Shown: positions 27,071 through 36,782 of the stretch, in pieces
Layout: each line of letters opens with the position of its first letter
How positions within the stretch are numbered: position 1 is the first letter of the stretch
Assembly (NCBI GenBank): GCA_034190295.1
Contig: JAXHSW010000020.1
Location: 3,565-67,564, forward strand
DNA length: 64,000 bases
Direction of reading: 5' to 3'
Source: Okeania sp034190295
GTDB lineage: Bacteria; Cyanobacteriota; Cyanobacteriia; Cyanobacteriales; Microcoleaceae
Notes under the pieces: generated by a model
The model's input: the letters and a program-made list of their open reading frames with translations, nothing else
Databases searched by the model: none
Told to the model about the DNA's origin: nothing
Program-made: the position numbers and the translations under genes

Positions 27071-27363
27071 TATTATGTCCGGATAATTAGTTATAAAAAA
27101 ACTTTCTCCTTTTCCTCCTCTTCCTTCTTGCTTTTTCCTTCTTCCTTCCCCTCCACCGTCTGGGCTCGCGGGTGGGTTGACTCGGTCCGACTGACTCCTC
27201 CTTCAAGAATTTAGAATTAAGAATTTAGAATTTAGAATTACCTCTCCTTGAAAAGAAGAGGATTGGGTTAAAAGGAATTTTTTTCTTTTTTCTCCATGAA
27301 TGGAGAGGCTTTATACCTTAATTTTTCGGTAATTTATTTATAACTATTCAACCGGACATGATA
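27071..27363. mobile_element. Larger relative of the 128-bp TATCATG element
   Basis: The left end TATTATGTCCGGATAATTAG and right end ACTATTCAACCGGACATGATA correspond to the ends of the element at 45132 (TATCATGTTCGGATAATTAC and ACCGAACATGATA). The interior differs: it contains a family A copy. ATTAGTTATAA / TTATAACTAT subterminal parts are also shared. Confidence 0.6.
27202..27332 (+). repeat. Family A dispersed repeat
   Basis: TTCAAGAATTTAGAATTAAG heptamers instead of the ATTAATA type, then ACCTCTCCTTGAAAAGAAG, AGGATTGGG, CTCCAT/ATGGAG stem, and the end TTTTTCGGTAA. It shows that the heptamer sequence can change while the core is kept. Confidence 0.7.
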
Positions 27364-27571
27364 TTACTTACTATTTTTAAAATATCAAAAGTTAGCATCA
27401 AGTTAAAATCTATTTAACCTTGATGCTAAATTAATACTAATTAATATTATTAAATAAATATTCTACGAAATATTTTACCCTGAAAATACTATGATTAATG
27501 CTTGCTAATTAAAAATTAACTATTAGCTATTAAATTTTTCTAGTTGCGTTCTTAACTTCATAGACCGGGAA

Positions 27572-27784
27572 TTATTGAATTTGCCACCATCCCAAAGCAG
27601 GACCAATAAATCTAACTGTTAACCAGCCAACAATCAGAAATCCAATACCAATCCATGCACCAGTTGAAGTCAACTGCATAAATTTCTCACTTTGACTTTT
27701 AGTAATTGGCAGCCAAGAAATAAACCGTGCTTCTTGGCCATACTGTTCTCCTAGTGATTCTTTACGACGCTTTGCTTCGCCCAT
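27572..27784 (-). CDS. DUF2839-family small membrane protein
   Basis: 70 residues. MGEAKRRKESLGEQYGQEAR, then FISWLPITKSQSEKFMQLTS, then one membrane helix (AWIGIGFLIVGWLTVRFI) and GPALGWWQIQ. I recall this pattern as DUF2839, conserved in cyanobacteria. Function unknown. It has a positively charged cytoplasmic head and a single C-terminal anchor. Confidence 0.78.
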   Translation of the reverse strand: MGEAKRRKESLGEQYGQEARFISWLPITKSQSEKFMQLTSTGAWIGIGFLIVGWLTVRFIGPALGWWQIQ

Positions 27785-28071
27785 AATTATTTCAATAGTT
27801 ATTTAAGTAATTTTAATTTAGATCATAACAGTGAGCCTCGACAAGAATAAACTTTTTCTGTTAAATCTATTTAAGAAAAAATCAAAAAAGTTAACTTTAA
27901 GAATTAGTTCTTAATCAATTAGTTAAGTTAAAATTGGAGCAAGATGCTCCCACAAGCTTAACCGTGACAAAAATAATGAGATATTAATACCATTGTACGT
28001 CACCAATTCGACGGCTCCCCTATCTGACTTCTGACTTGCAGACTTGCTGACTTGCAGACTTGCTGACTTTC

Positions 28072-29610
28072 TTAAGTTAACCATGTAGTATCTAAGTAAT
28101 CAATCTTGGCAAAAGGACTAAGAGCTGCTAAAACTTGCTTGCCATAACTACGACGAATTACACGACTATCCAGCAAAGCAACAACACCTTGAGACTCTCT
28201 AACAGAGGCAATAGAACGTTGCAATTCCTGTAGCGCTTTTGGTAAAAGGTATAATCTAAACCAATCTAAACCCCGTTGCTTATAAAAATTTACTCGTCCA
28301 GATACTAAGGGACTTTCCAAAGATGGAAGGGGTAAAGTAGCAATTATCAATAATTTAGGTGCTTTTAATTCTCTTTGATGCTTTTGCCAAAACTCCCAAC
28401 CAGTAATCAAAATGCCTTGTACTCCAGGAGAATTTGTTTCTACTTGAACTCGGGAACCAAATTCAGAGGCCAAAACAGCCCCCACTTGAGCTTTAAGTGG
28501 TACATCTCCAATGACGATCGCGATTAATCCATCAACAGCATTAGAACTGATATACAATAAAGTCCTAATTTCTTGAATTAATGCTTCCTGAAATTTAGGT
28601 GTATTTGGCATGGGCAAACCATTGGGCAAATATAGTTGAATCATCTCATTGCGGCGATCGGGGGAAAACTTAACGCAGGTAACATCCCCTAACCCCATCA
28701 TCTTTCTATAGTTAGCAGCTTGAGCATCTAGGTCTAATGCTCCTCCAATAATCACTACAGGTTGTTTAGTCCAAATATTCTTGAGAGCTTCAGATAAATC
28801 ACAAGGAGTGCAGTATAAAGAAAATGACCCTCTCTGGCGATGAATTTCTGCCCACCTTAGTTGTCCATCGCTCTGCCACTTCAACCAAAAATCATTATTC
28901 AAATTATTACGATGTAATTCCTTGTTTGTTGGGGTCAATGACAAACATTCGATGAGATTTTGTAAAATCTGCTCCTCATCTTGTTCTATTAAATAGCAAC
29001 TGTAGGGGTTTGCTGGATGTTGGAAGAGCGATCGTGTTAAATTTATCCTAGCTTCCCGAATAAAGTCAGCTCGATCGGAGTAAACTTCCATCAGTTGATT
29101 CCAGTCAGCAGGTAAAAAACTGGTAGTTAAATGATTTTGAACCCAAGTTTCTAGATCGTCTGCCCAATCTATAATTGTGGGAATACCTTGAGAAAACTGT
29201 CCATCTGACCATTGGTTAATTAACCAAGCTTCAGGAGTTATCAGTAGTAGTCCATTAAAGTCAGAGTCTTGTTGTGGATAAGTCTGAATTGCTTTATTGG
29301 GCAGTGATGAGCTACTGTATGAATTATTGGCAAGCAATTTAGGAATTTCTACCTTAAGTAAATGTTCCTGTACTGACTGAGGAGCAACTAATATTGTTTT
29401 TTGAGGCCACATTAAAATTGGTAGTAGGTAGCTTAACTGATATTGTTGATTATGACTACCTGGTGGAGACCCTGTTTGAATCAAAGCACTACGTCCCAGT
29501 CGCAAGGCCCTCGCTACTAAACGTGCCATCGTCAAATTATGAGGCCAGTGAGGTTCATTTTGCGATCGCAGGAAATTACGCAGGGATATATGGACTTCTA
29601 CTTCGATCAC
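28072..29610 (-). CDS. DinG/Rad3-like helicase homologue with degenerate ATPase motifs
   Basis: 512 residues from a GTG start five bases after the stop of the pentapeptide gene upstream, so the two are one operon. The N-terminus MARLVARALRLGRSALIQTG has the layout of a Rad3/DinG motif I region, but reads TGSPPGSHNQQ where TGxGKT is expected. The motif II position reads IIDWADDLE rather than DEAH. The C-terminal half (VVIIGGALDLD, GVQGILITGWEFWQKHQ, RVNFYKQRGLDWFRLYLLP) resembles a helicase C2 domain. Without the Walker lysine it is unlikely to hydrolyse ATP. It may be a nucleic-acid-binding relic or regulator. Confidence 0.7.
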   Translation of the reverse strand: MIEVEVHISLRNFLRSQNEPHWPHNLTMARLVARALRLGRSALIQTGSPPGSHNQQYQLSYLLPILMWPQKTILVAPQSVQEHLLKVEIPKLLANNSYSSSSLPNKAIQTYPQQDSDFNGLLLITPEAWLINQWSDGQFSQGIPTIIDWADDLETWVQNHLTTSFLPADWNQLMEVYSDRADFIREARINLTRSLFQHPANPYSCYLIEQDEEQILQNLIECLSLTPTNKELHRNNLNNDFWLKWQSDGQLRWAEIHRQRGSFSLYCTPCDLSEALKNIWTKQPVVIIGGALDLDAQAANYRKMMGLGDVTCVKFSPDRRNEMIQLYLPNGLPMPNTPKFQEALIQEIRTLLYISSNAVDGLIAIVIGDVPLKAQVGAVLASEFGSRVQVETNSPGVQGILITGWEFWQKHQRELKAPKLLIIATLPLPSLESPLVSGRVNFYKQRGLDWFRLYLLPKALQELQRSIASVRESQGVVALLDSRVIRRSYGKQVLAALSPFAKIDYLDTTWLT

Positions 29611-29615
29611 AAACT

Positions 29616-31133
29616 TTAACCCAAATAATTAAAGCTGTTGATAAAATCAACCACCTTATTTTTAGGAGGCAAAGAAAATGCTTGCTCTACGCTCCTTTGA
29701 GAGTTTTTTTGATCGAAGTCTGGATTACTACTTACTACTAAACTCTGACCACTTGAATTATTTAAAATCAACTGAGTAGGGCTGGAAAAAAAAGTAATTT
29801 TGCGTCTAACAGACTCGATAATTGTTTGAATTCGCTGATTTTTTTTGACAAGTTTTTCCATTCCTATTTCTAATTCTAATATTTTGGTATTCATTTTTTG
29901 TAAAGGAATATTTTTGACAATTTCTATCACGTTAACTTGAGCTTTTTTAGCATCAGCAAAAGGAAAAATCACAATAAATGCTAGCAGAAATAAAAGTTCA
30001 TCACTATCTACTCTAAAATTCAAAATAGTTTTTCGGTAGTTAACTTCAATGCTGGGAGGGTGAGTAATAAAATTATAATCCTTAGCCAAGTGATAGTAAG
30101 TTGTAGCAAGAGCTACATTAGCTTTGAAGTCTAAAGGTGAATCAACAATAATTTGAACTGTTGGGGATTTTTGGTTAAAAAATCTCTTAGACTCTGCTGA
30201 TGATTTAAAATAATAGACTTGGCTACAATCTCCATTGGGGCTAGTATCAATCCATTCACAAACAATTTCCTCAGCTTTAATATTTAATCTGGGGACTTCA
30301 TAAAGTTTGGCCCCAGTCAAAATTGCCCCTGATAAATCTACTCCCACTAAATCAGCTCTAATTAAATTGGCTTCTGTTAAATCAGCATGAACTAAACTGG
30401 CATTAGTTAATTTTGTATTAGTTAAATTTGCTCCACGAAGATTTGCCCCACTCAACTTAACATTACTCAGGTTAGCATTAGTTAAGTCAGCTCCATTAAA
30501 AATAGCCCATCTCAGATTAGCTCCATTGAAATTGACATTCCTAAGATTAGCCATACTTAGATTAGTCTGTCTTAATTCAGCATTGGTAAAATCAGCTCCT
30601 TGTAAATCTGCTTTTGTTAGATCGGCACTATGGAGGATAGCTTGTTCTAGATTAGTTCTTTGTCCTATGGCAACTCGTAGATTTACATTACTAAGATTAG
30701 CTTGGCTTAAGTTTGCTTCTGTCAGGATAGCTTCTCTCATATCAGCACCACTGAGATTAACTCGCCGAAGATTAGCTTGAGTCATATTTACTCTGACTAA
30801 TTCTCCTCTGAGTACTGTAGCTTCTACTAATTGAGCTTCAGTCAGATTCGCCTGGACTAGATTGGCCACATTTAGAGTAGCTTTATTCAATATTGCCTTG
30901 TTGAGATTGGCACCGCTAAGGCGAGCTACATTAAGATTAGCTTTACTCAAATTGGTTTCACTAAGATTTGCAGCACTAAGATTAGAGACAAATAGGTTAG
31001 CATTACTGAAATTACTTTGACTTAAGTTCATTTTACTTAGGTTAGCTTCTGTCAGGTTGATGGCAGTAAAATTTCTTTCCCCTTGTGCATATCTTTTGAC
31101 TAATTCGTATCTTTTTAATATTTCTTCTGACAT
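29616..31133 (-). CDS. Pentapeptide-repeat protein with unrecognised C-terminal domain (paralogue 1)
   Basis: 505 residues. After a short head (ILKRYELVKRYAQGERNFTA) about 250 residues are A(N/D)LxX pentapeptides forming a right-handed quadrilateral helix. Then a distinct ~200-residue domain: EIVCEWIDTSPNGDCSQVYY, VQIIVDSPLDFKANVALATT, YYHLAKDYNF, IEVNYRKTILNFRVDSDELL, a helical stretch and a coiled coil near 430. The same domain ends the neighbour at 32142-33728. I know no function for it. The DinG-like gene follows directly in the same operon. Confidence 0.85.
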   Translation of the reverse strand: MSEEILKRYELVKRYAQGERNFTAINLTEANLSKMNLSQSNFSNANLFVSNLSAANLSETNLSKANLNVARLSGANLNKAILNKATLNVANLVQANLTEAQLVEATVLRGELVRVNMTQANLRRVNLSGADMREAILTEANLSQANLSNVNLRVAIGQRTNLEQAILHSADLTKADLQGADFTNAELRQTNLSMANLRNVNFNGANLRWAIFNGADLTNANLSNVKLSGANLRGANLTNTKLTNASLVHADLTEANLIRADLVGVDLSGAILTGAKLYEVPRLNIKAEEIVCEWIDTSPNGDCSQVYYFKSSAESKRFFNQKSPTVQIIVDSPLDFKANVALATTYYHLAKDYNFITHPPSIEVNYRKTILNFRVDSDELLFLLAFIVIFPFADAKKAQVNVIEIVKNIPLQKMNTKILELEIGMEKLVKKNQRIQTIIESVRRKITFFSSPTQLILNNSSGQSLVVSSNPDFDQKNSQRSVEQAFSLPPKNKVVDFINSFNYLG

Positions 31134-32141
31134 CTGTTGTTGATTAAGTCAAGTTGACTAAATATTTTTTTCTACTGAATTTTAACTAGCGATCGGTATT
31201 TTCCGTTAGGAAACACTTTTTAATATGATTTTTTGGCGTTGGTAAAGCGCGTGTATGATATTAATCTTAATTATTTAGGAGTAAACCCATCCCTAACCCC
31301 TCCTGGGAGGGTCATTTCAGTTATCAGTTATCAGTTATGAGTTATCAGTACCTCTAGCTAAAGCAAGAGGCTTGACATAAGGAATACTCTTTTTTTTATC
31401 CCCTTAAAAGGGGAGGCTTTAAACCACAATTTTTCGGTAACTCAGGAGTCAGGAGGTCATTTCAGTTATCAGTACCGACCACTAAAGCTTGCAGCTTACG
31501 AAAATACGCTCACTGAATATTTTTTCATCCCCTTAAAAAGGGAGGCTTTGGACCTCATTTTTTGGTAAAGAAAGAAGAATAAAGAGTAACTAATTTATCA
31601 ACTTAGTTAAAAGTTTTACATCACTTAGCTTTCAGGAATTTTGTAACTACAGGAAAATAACTCGCTAAACTTAAGTATAGCGAGAAATTCAGCCTCTTAA
31701 TATTTACTTTAGAAATCAGCTCTTATAGCAATTTTCACATAGATAGACTACAGTGGTAAAAGCATTTTTCTACTCCCCTACTCCCTAAGCAAAAATAATT
31801 TTGTAGTTTACTTAAATGAAAAGCGTTTTCAACAATTAATAATTAATAATTAATAATTAATAATTACCTCTCCTTGAAAAGAATAGGATTGACTAAAAGG
31901 AAAATTTTGTCTTGTTTTTCCTTTAAAGGAGAGGGTTTAAACCTTAATTATTCGGTAAGAATAAAACTTTTAAATTTGAGATAATAATGTTTAAGAATAA
32001 TTTGGCATTAATCAACTAATTTTCGGGTACATCTCAATAATTTACAAAAATACTTTTTTCCTATTCCCTATTCCCTGTTCCCAGCTCCGGTGTTCCCTAA
32101 AAGCGATAAATTTTTGGCTTTCTTCAAAACTGAGATGCACC
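31134..32141. other. 1-kb gap between pentapeptide paralogues
   Basis: TCAGTTA heptamers (31318-31345), a partial family A (31369-31440), a GTACCGACCACTAAAGCTTG unit with partial family A (31452-31566, repeated almost exactly at 52705-52805), a full family A copy (31828-31958) and a family E copy (about 32021-32148). No gene seen. Confidence 0.7.
31828..31958 (+). repeat. Family A dispersed repeat
   Basis: TTCAACAATTAATAATTAAT tract of four heptamers, ACCTCTCCTTGAAAAGAATA, GGATTGACT, TTTCCTTTAAAGGAGAGGG, TTTAAACC and the end TTATTCGGTAA. Confidence 0.75.
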
Positions 32142-32148
32142 CTAATTT
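32021..32148. repeat. Family E repeat overlapping a stop codon
   Basis: AATTTTCGGGTACATCTCAA on the left and GAGATGCACCCTAATTTTC on the right. The stop codon of the second pentapeptide gene (CTA at 32142-32144 here) lies inside the right end, so the element supplies or overlaps the gene's last bases. Confidence 0.6.
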
Positions 32149-33728
32149 TCAAAACTATGAAAACCACCAAGAAAATCCATAATTGTATTTATAGAATATG
32201 AATCTGCTTGAGGTACTTGAATTATAGTTTCTACTTCACTCTTTTTGCTAATTTTATTAACTATTCGCTTACCAAATGTAGGATGATGATAAACATTAAA
32301 AATTTGATTGCTTGAATTAACAAGAGTGATTTTTGTTGGTGTTTGAAAAAACTTAATTCCGTGGCAAAACTTCAGTAATTCCTTATCTCTATTAACTCGC
32401 TCGACTTGTTTAATAGATTGGTTTAAAACTGTAGTTAACTGCTGAATTTTTTGAACTGATACAGGAGTTAAATAGTTTACATCTTGAGAGTTAAGCATTG
32501 TCATAATATTGCTAATTTTCTCTTGGGTCTTAGCAGCATCATTAAAAGCGATAATAGCAGCATAAGCAATAGCAAATAACTTCTTGTCGCTTTTCATTTG
32601 AAACGAGATTATTGTTCGACAAGAGTTAAATTGTATAGAAGGTGGTTGATTTAGGTCTGGTAAATACTTACTAATTTGATAATATGTTGCTGCTAGAGCA
32701 TAATGACTAGAACTATCTAAAGGAGCATCAACAATAATTTTTACTATAGGAAGAGTTTCGTGAAAAAAACTTGTGATTTTATCAGAATTGAGATAATGGA
32801 CTTTACTTTTATCTCCATTAACACTCAAGTCAAACCATTCACAAATTACTCCTTCTGTTTTAATTCCTAAGCGAGAAGCACCATAAATTTTTGCACCTGT
32901 TAAAGTTGCACCTGTTAAATCTGCTCCAATCCAATCTACTTCAATTAAACAAGCATTTGATAAATCAGCATGAACTAAGCTAGTATTTAAAAGATTAGCT
33001 TGGGACAAATCAGACCTACTTAGGTCAGCACCACTAAGCTTGGCATCACTAAGATTAGCCCACTTGAGGTTAGTCCCAATCAGAGTCGCCCAACGTAAAT
33101 TAGCCCCACTTAAATCAGCTCCACTCAAGTTAGCACCACTAAGATTCGCTTGTCTGAGTTCAGCACCACTAAGGTCAGCACCACTAAGGTCAGCGCCACT
33201 AAAGTCTACTCCTTGCAAGTTAGCTTCTATTAAATTAGCTCCTGTCAGAGAAGCAAAACGCAGGTTAGCTCCCTTTAAATTGGCACCACTAAGATTAGTT
33301 TTTCTGAGGGTAGCTTCTACCAGACTTGCTCCACTTAAGTCAGCAAAAGAGAGATTAGCTTCACTTAATTCTGCCCTGATCAGCTCTGCTCTAATCAATT
33401 TAGCAGCAACTAATTGAGCTTTTTTTAGATTAACTAAAACTAAATTAGCTACATTAAGGTCAGCATCATTTAAGTTTGTGCCACTAAGATGAGCGCCGTT
33501 AAGTTTAGTAATATTAAGTTTAGCTTTACTGAGATTAGCATCACTTAAATTTGCGCCACTGAGGTTAGCAACGCTGAGATTGACTCCTTTAAGATTTGCA
33601 CCACTGAGATTAATACCACTAAGATTGGCCTCAAAAAGATTGAAGTCAGTAAAGTCTCTTTCACCAGCAGCATATTTTTTTTGAAGTTCTTCGATTATCA
33701 TTAGGGCGGACTCTGGTATAATCCCCAT
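32142..33728 (-). CDS. Pentapeptide-repeat protein with unrecognised C-terminal domain (paralogue 2)
   Basis: 528 residues from the ATG at 33728; the Met at codon 10 (33701, MIIEELQKKYAAGERDF) matches the start of the paralogue better and may be the true start. About 270 residues of ANLSGANLSGA-type repeats, then the domain shared with the 505-residue neighbour: GVICEWFDLSVNGDKSKVHY, VKIIVDAPLDSSSHYALAAT, YYQISKYL, SIQFNSCRTIISFQMKSDKK. The C-terminal domain is preserved while loops diverge, which suggests a selected role. The 5' end lies only six bases from the divergent tyrA start. Confidence 0.85.
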   Translation of the reverse strand: MGIIPESALMIIEELQKKYAAGERDFTDFNLFEANLSGINLSGANLKGVNLSVANLSGANLSDANLSKAKLNITKLNGAHLSGTNLNDADLNVANLVLVNLKKAQLVAAKLIRAELIRAELSEANLSFADLSGASLVEATLRKTNLSGANLKGANLRFASLTGANLIEANLQGVDFSGADLSGADLSGAELRQANLSGANLSGADLSGANLRWATLIGTNLKWANLSDAKLSGADLSRSDLSQANLLNTSLVHADLSNACLIEVDWIGADLTGATLTGAKIYGASRLGIKTEGVICEWFDLSVNGDKSKVHYLNSDKITSFFHETLPIVKIIVDAPLDSSSHYALAATYYQISKYLPDLNQPPSIQFNSCRTIISFQMKSDKKLFAIAYAAIIAFNDAAKTQEKISNIMTMLNSQDVNYLTPVSVQKIQQLTTVLNQSIKQVERVNRDKELLKFCHGIKFFQTPTKITLVNSSNQIFNVYHHPTFGKRIVNKISKKSEVETIIQVPQADSYSINTIMDFLGGFHSFEN

Positions 33729-33734
33729 TTGATT

Positions 33735-34574
33735 ATGATTAATATAGGTATTGTCGGATTAGGTTTAATCGGTGGCTCAATTGGATTGGATTTAAGAACC
33801 CTAGGTTATCGTGTTTTTGGGGTATCTCGTCGAGAACAAACTTGTCAAAAGGCACTCGCTCTTGGGGCTGTTGATGAGGCCAGTTTGGATATATCTTTAC
33901 TATCTATTGCTGATGTAATATTTATTTGTACTCCCATAGCTGTTATTATTCCTACTTTAGAAGAGCTGGTTCCAATTCTTTCTCCCACTACAATTTTAAC
34001 CGATGTCGGCTCGGTTAAGGCTCCTATTGTGGAAGCTGTTTCCCACGTTTGGCCTAATTTTGTAGGTGGACACCCTATGGCTGGCAAAGCAGAAAATGGA
34101 ATTGAAGTGTCTCAGTTGGGTTTATTTCAAAATAGACCTTATGTGCTGACCCCTACGGAAAATACTCCCCTAGAGTCTGTGGAAAAAATTAAGGCAATAG
34201 CTAAGTCGCTCAAGAGTCAAATTTACTTTTGTGACCCTTATGAACACGATCGAGCTGTTGCTTGGATTTCTCATTTGCCTGTTATGGCCAGTGCTAGTTT
34301 GATTCTTGCTTGTATGAGCGAGACTAATCCTACAGTTTTCAAGTTAACACAAGATTTGGCTAGTTCTGGCTTCCGTGATACCAGTCGCGTGGGAGGAGGT
34401 CATCCTGAATTAGGACTAATGATGGCCAAATATAATAGTGTAGAAGTGTTGCGATCGCTCTATTCTTTTCGGGAACAAATTGACCAGTTTATTCAACAAA
34501 TTGAACAAGAAGATTGGCAGACTCTGGAAGAAAAGTTAAGCTCTACAGAGCAAAATAGAAAACTCTTTTTATAG
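33735..34574 (+). CDS. tyrA: Arogenate/prephenate dehydrogenase
   Basis: 279 residues from the ATG at 33735 (MINIGIVGLGLIGGSIGLDL); the upstream TTG at 33729 would overlap the divergent gene's start region. It oxidises arogenate (usual in cyanobacteria) or prephenate in tyrosine synthesis. Visible: Rossmann motif GLGLIGGS, FICTPIAVIIP, TDVGSVKAPIV, VGGHPMAGKAENGIE with the catalytic His region, and SHLPVMASASL. The stop is followed at once by GGAAGAA heptamers. Confidence 0.93.
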   Translation: MINIGIVGLGLIGGSIGLDLRTLGYRVFGVSRREQTCQKALALGAVDEASLDISLLSIADVIFICTPIAVIIPTLEELVPILSPTTILTDVGSVKAPIVEAVSHVWPNFVGGHPMAGKAENGIEVSQLGLFQNRPYVLTPTENTPLESVEKIKAIAKSLKSQIYFCDPYEHDRAVAWISHLPVMASASLILACMSETNPTVFKLTQDLASSGFRDTSRVGGGHPELGLMMAKYNSVEVLRSLYSFREQIDQFIQQIEQEDWQTLEEKLSSTEQNRKLFL

Positions 34575-35073
34575 CAGAAGGAAGAAGGAAGAAGGAAGAA
34601 GGAGGAAGGAAGAAGGAAGAAGGAGGAAGGAGGAAGGAAAAATTTTACTTTGTCTGATACTATTTATCCATGAATTTATACTTAATATATAGATAAAAAT
34701 AGTTAGTGTAATAAGGTTTGAACAGCAATTATTAAGTACATTGTTGCAGAGAAATAGTATAAGTTTTAAGGTAAGCATTTCCTGCGAAATTCCCTCATAT
34801 TCAGCTTTTTAATGAAGTAAAAATTAGTTTAAATTATACTACATTTTTAACCCATAAATTGAAGAACAAAACCCATAAATTAAAGAGCAAGAAAGACTTT
34901 TAAACAATTAATAATTAATAATTACCTCTCCTTGAAAACGGATAGGATTGACTAATTATGAAAATTTTTTATTGTTTCTCCTTTAAAGGTGAAGCTTTAA
35001 ACCTTCATTATTCGGTAAGGTCAAAAAGCTGATAGCTGATAGCTGAAATGCTGATAGCTAGTTAATTAATTTC
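34575..35073. other. Gap with heptamers and family A
   Basis: GAAGGAA/GGAGGAA heptamers at 34576-34640 starting right after the tyrA stop, an AT-rich stretch, a family A copy (34900-35018) and GCTGATA heptamer-like repeats to 35060. No gene seen. Confidence 0.7.
34900..35018 (+). repeat. Family A dispersed repeat
   Basis: AAACAATTAATAATTAATAA tract, ACCTCTCCTTGAAAACGGAT, AGGATTGACTAATTATG, CTCCTTTAAAGGTGAAG, TTTAAACC and the end TTATTCGGTAA. Confidence 0.75.
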
Positions 35074-36096
35074 TCAATAGTAGCGGAGGTAATTAACAGT
35101 ATTTTTGACAAAACCTGCTACAGGGACAGCAATTAATAAACCCAAAACTCCCCATACTTGTGCCCCCACTAATAAACTTACTAAAATCCAGACAGGATTA
35201 AGACCGGTAAAACCTCCAAGTATTCTAGGAGCAATAAAGTTTTCAATTGCTTGCTCTATTAAAACTATCACCATTAAAACTTTTATCCCTAACCAAAAAT
35301 CTTCTAAAGTTATCAATAAACTTACGAGAGTTACGCCTAAAGCTGTACCAAAAGGGATTAAAGTCATTAAACCAATTCCGATGCCAAATAATAAACCAAA
35401 AGGAGCTCCTAAAAATAATAAACCTATAGTCATAGCTACACCCATTAAACAAGCTAATGTTGCCTGACCAATAAAGTAATTTTGAAAGTTTTGTCTTAAT
35501 GATTTGCGTACATGAATCTCTAAGTGATTAGGCAACCAATTAAATATCCCATCCCATAAACTATCGCCATGTAACATGAGGTAAAAAGTGATAATAATGG
35601 CGATCAAAATATCAAAAATTCTGCCTAATGTATTAACAATAAAACTAATAATGTCTCCTGTAATATTTTGCAATTGAGAAGATAAACTTTCTGTAAATTG
35701 ATTTGTCCAAAGGGTTAAATTAATCGGTAATTTACGTTTATCTGCCCATTTGTCAAATGATTCTAATTGTTGATTTCCTGATGCAAGCCAACTAGGAAAT
35801 TTTTCAATAAATCCGGTAAGTTGTTCTAATAGTAGGGGAATTAGAATAACCCCTAAAACTAATATAATTACTAATGCTATTAAGAATACTAAAATAACTG
35901 CTCTGGTGCGTTTAACTTTATGTTTCTGCAAAAAAAGCACTGGGTAATCTAACAAAAATGAGAGTAAGGTTGCAGAGACGACTATTGTAATTATTCGACC
36001 AAAATATTGAAATATTTGGAGTAAAGCCCAACCATTTATGACAATTATTGGTAATGCTAAGTACCACAATAATCTTTTGTTTAGTAAATTCAGCAT
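35074..36096 (-). CDS. AI-2E family transporter (PerM-like permease)
   Basis: 340 residues with about eight membrane helices. Visible: FGRIITIVVSATLLSFLLDY, an extracytoplasmic/soluble segment (GFIEKFPSWLASGNQQLE), TFYLMLHGDSLWDGIFNWLP, LFLGAPFGLLFGIGIGLMTL, IPFGTALGVTLV and GFTGLNPVWILVSLLVGAQV, all typical of the family. Members include TqsA (AI-2 export) and Na+/H+ antiporters, so the substrate cannot be read from sequence. Monocistronic. Confidence 0.9.
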   Translation of the reverse strand: MLNLLNKRLLWYLALPIIVINGWALLQIFQYFGRIITIVVSATLLSFLLDYPVLFLQKHKVKRTRAVILVFLIALVIILVLGVILIPLLLEQLTGFIEKFPSWLASGNQQLESFDKWADKRKLPINLTLWTNQFTESLSSQLQNITGDIISFIVNTLGRIFDILIAIIITFYLMLHGDSLWDGIFNWLPNHLEIHVRKSLRQNFQNYFIGQATLACLMGVAMTIGLLFLGAPFGLLFGIGIGLMTLIPFGTALGVTLVSLLITLEDFWLGIKVLMVIVLIEQAIENFIAPRILGGFTGLNPVWILVSLLVGAQVWGVLGLLIAVPVAGFVKNTVNYLRYY

Positions 36097-36502
36097 AATT
36101 TTTAGTTATTTCTTTTCCATAGATTAATAGATTAACTTAAAAATTATGATTTTTTGGGAAAAAGGTGTTGATATTTAATTATCAAATCAATGATATAGCG
36201 CTTCTCACATTCATCAGGTACAGCATTTTTTTCTCTTCCTTATTGCAGAGGTACTTATAACTGATAACGTAAGCATTCAGCGGTCAGCTATCAGCTATCA
36301 GCTATCAGCTATCAGCTATGAGTTATTATCTTGGAAGAAGGAATTAGTATTCAAGGAGTGAAATATGTTGGCGCAGTATTCCGCAGGAAATGCTTACATA
36401 TAATTATTAATTATTAATTGTTGAAAGGTGCAGTATTTATAGAAGGAGATAATACAACTAATTCAATAATTTGTATAAGTAAAGAACCTGAAATAATTAG
36501 GG

Positions 36503-36640
36503 TTTGCCGATCAAATATCAAAGCATTTACAGATAAAAGTTTTAGCCTTTTTAGAGTCGAAAAAAGTGCGCCTGTTTCAGTATAAAACGCTCAAAAAGTT
36601 AGTATTTTAGGCACATAGTTGGGCAGAAAAATATTGGTAC
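36503..36640 (+). repeat. Family F dispersed repeat
   Basis: GGTTTGCCGATCAAATATCA, AAGCATTTACAG, AAAAAAGTGCGCC..., GCTCAAAAAGTTAGTATTTT, GGGCAGAAAAAT. Related copies at 60636-60768 (same orientation) and 42655-42797 (inverted). Confidence 0.55.
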
Positions 36641-36645
36641 AATTC

Positions 36646-36782
36646 TTACCGATAAATTGTGGTTTAAAGCCTCCCCTTTTAAGGGGAAAAAAGAAAAAAC
36701 TTTTCCTTTGAATCAATCCTCTTCTTTTCAAGGAGAGGTAATATAATTATTAATTATTAATTATTAATTATTAATTGTTGAA
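36646..36782 (-). repeat. Family A dispersed repeat
   Basis: TTACCGATAAATTGTGG, TTTAAAGCCTCCCCTTTTAA, AATCAATCCTCTTCTTTTC, AAGGAGAGGTAAT and a TTAATTA heptamer tract ending TTGTTGAA. Confidence 0.75.

Larger units (their letters stand above)
26613..27571. other. Gap with a TATCATGTCCGG-ended element
   Basis: No gene. It holds an AATTATTAATTATT tract at 26957-26980, then an element bounded by TATTATGTCCGG (27071) and CCGGACATGATA (to 27363) that encloses CTTCCTT repeats and a family A copy (27202-27332). Confidence 0.65.
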
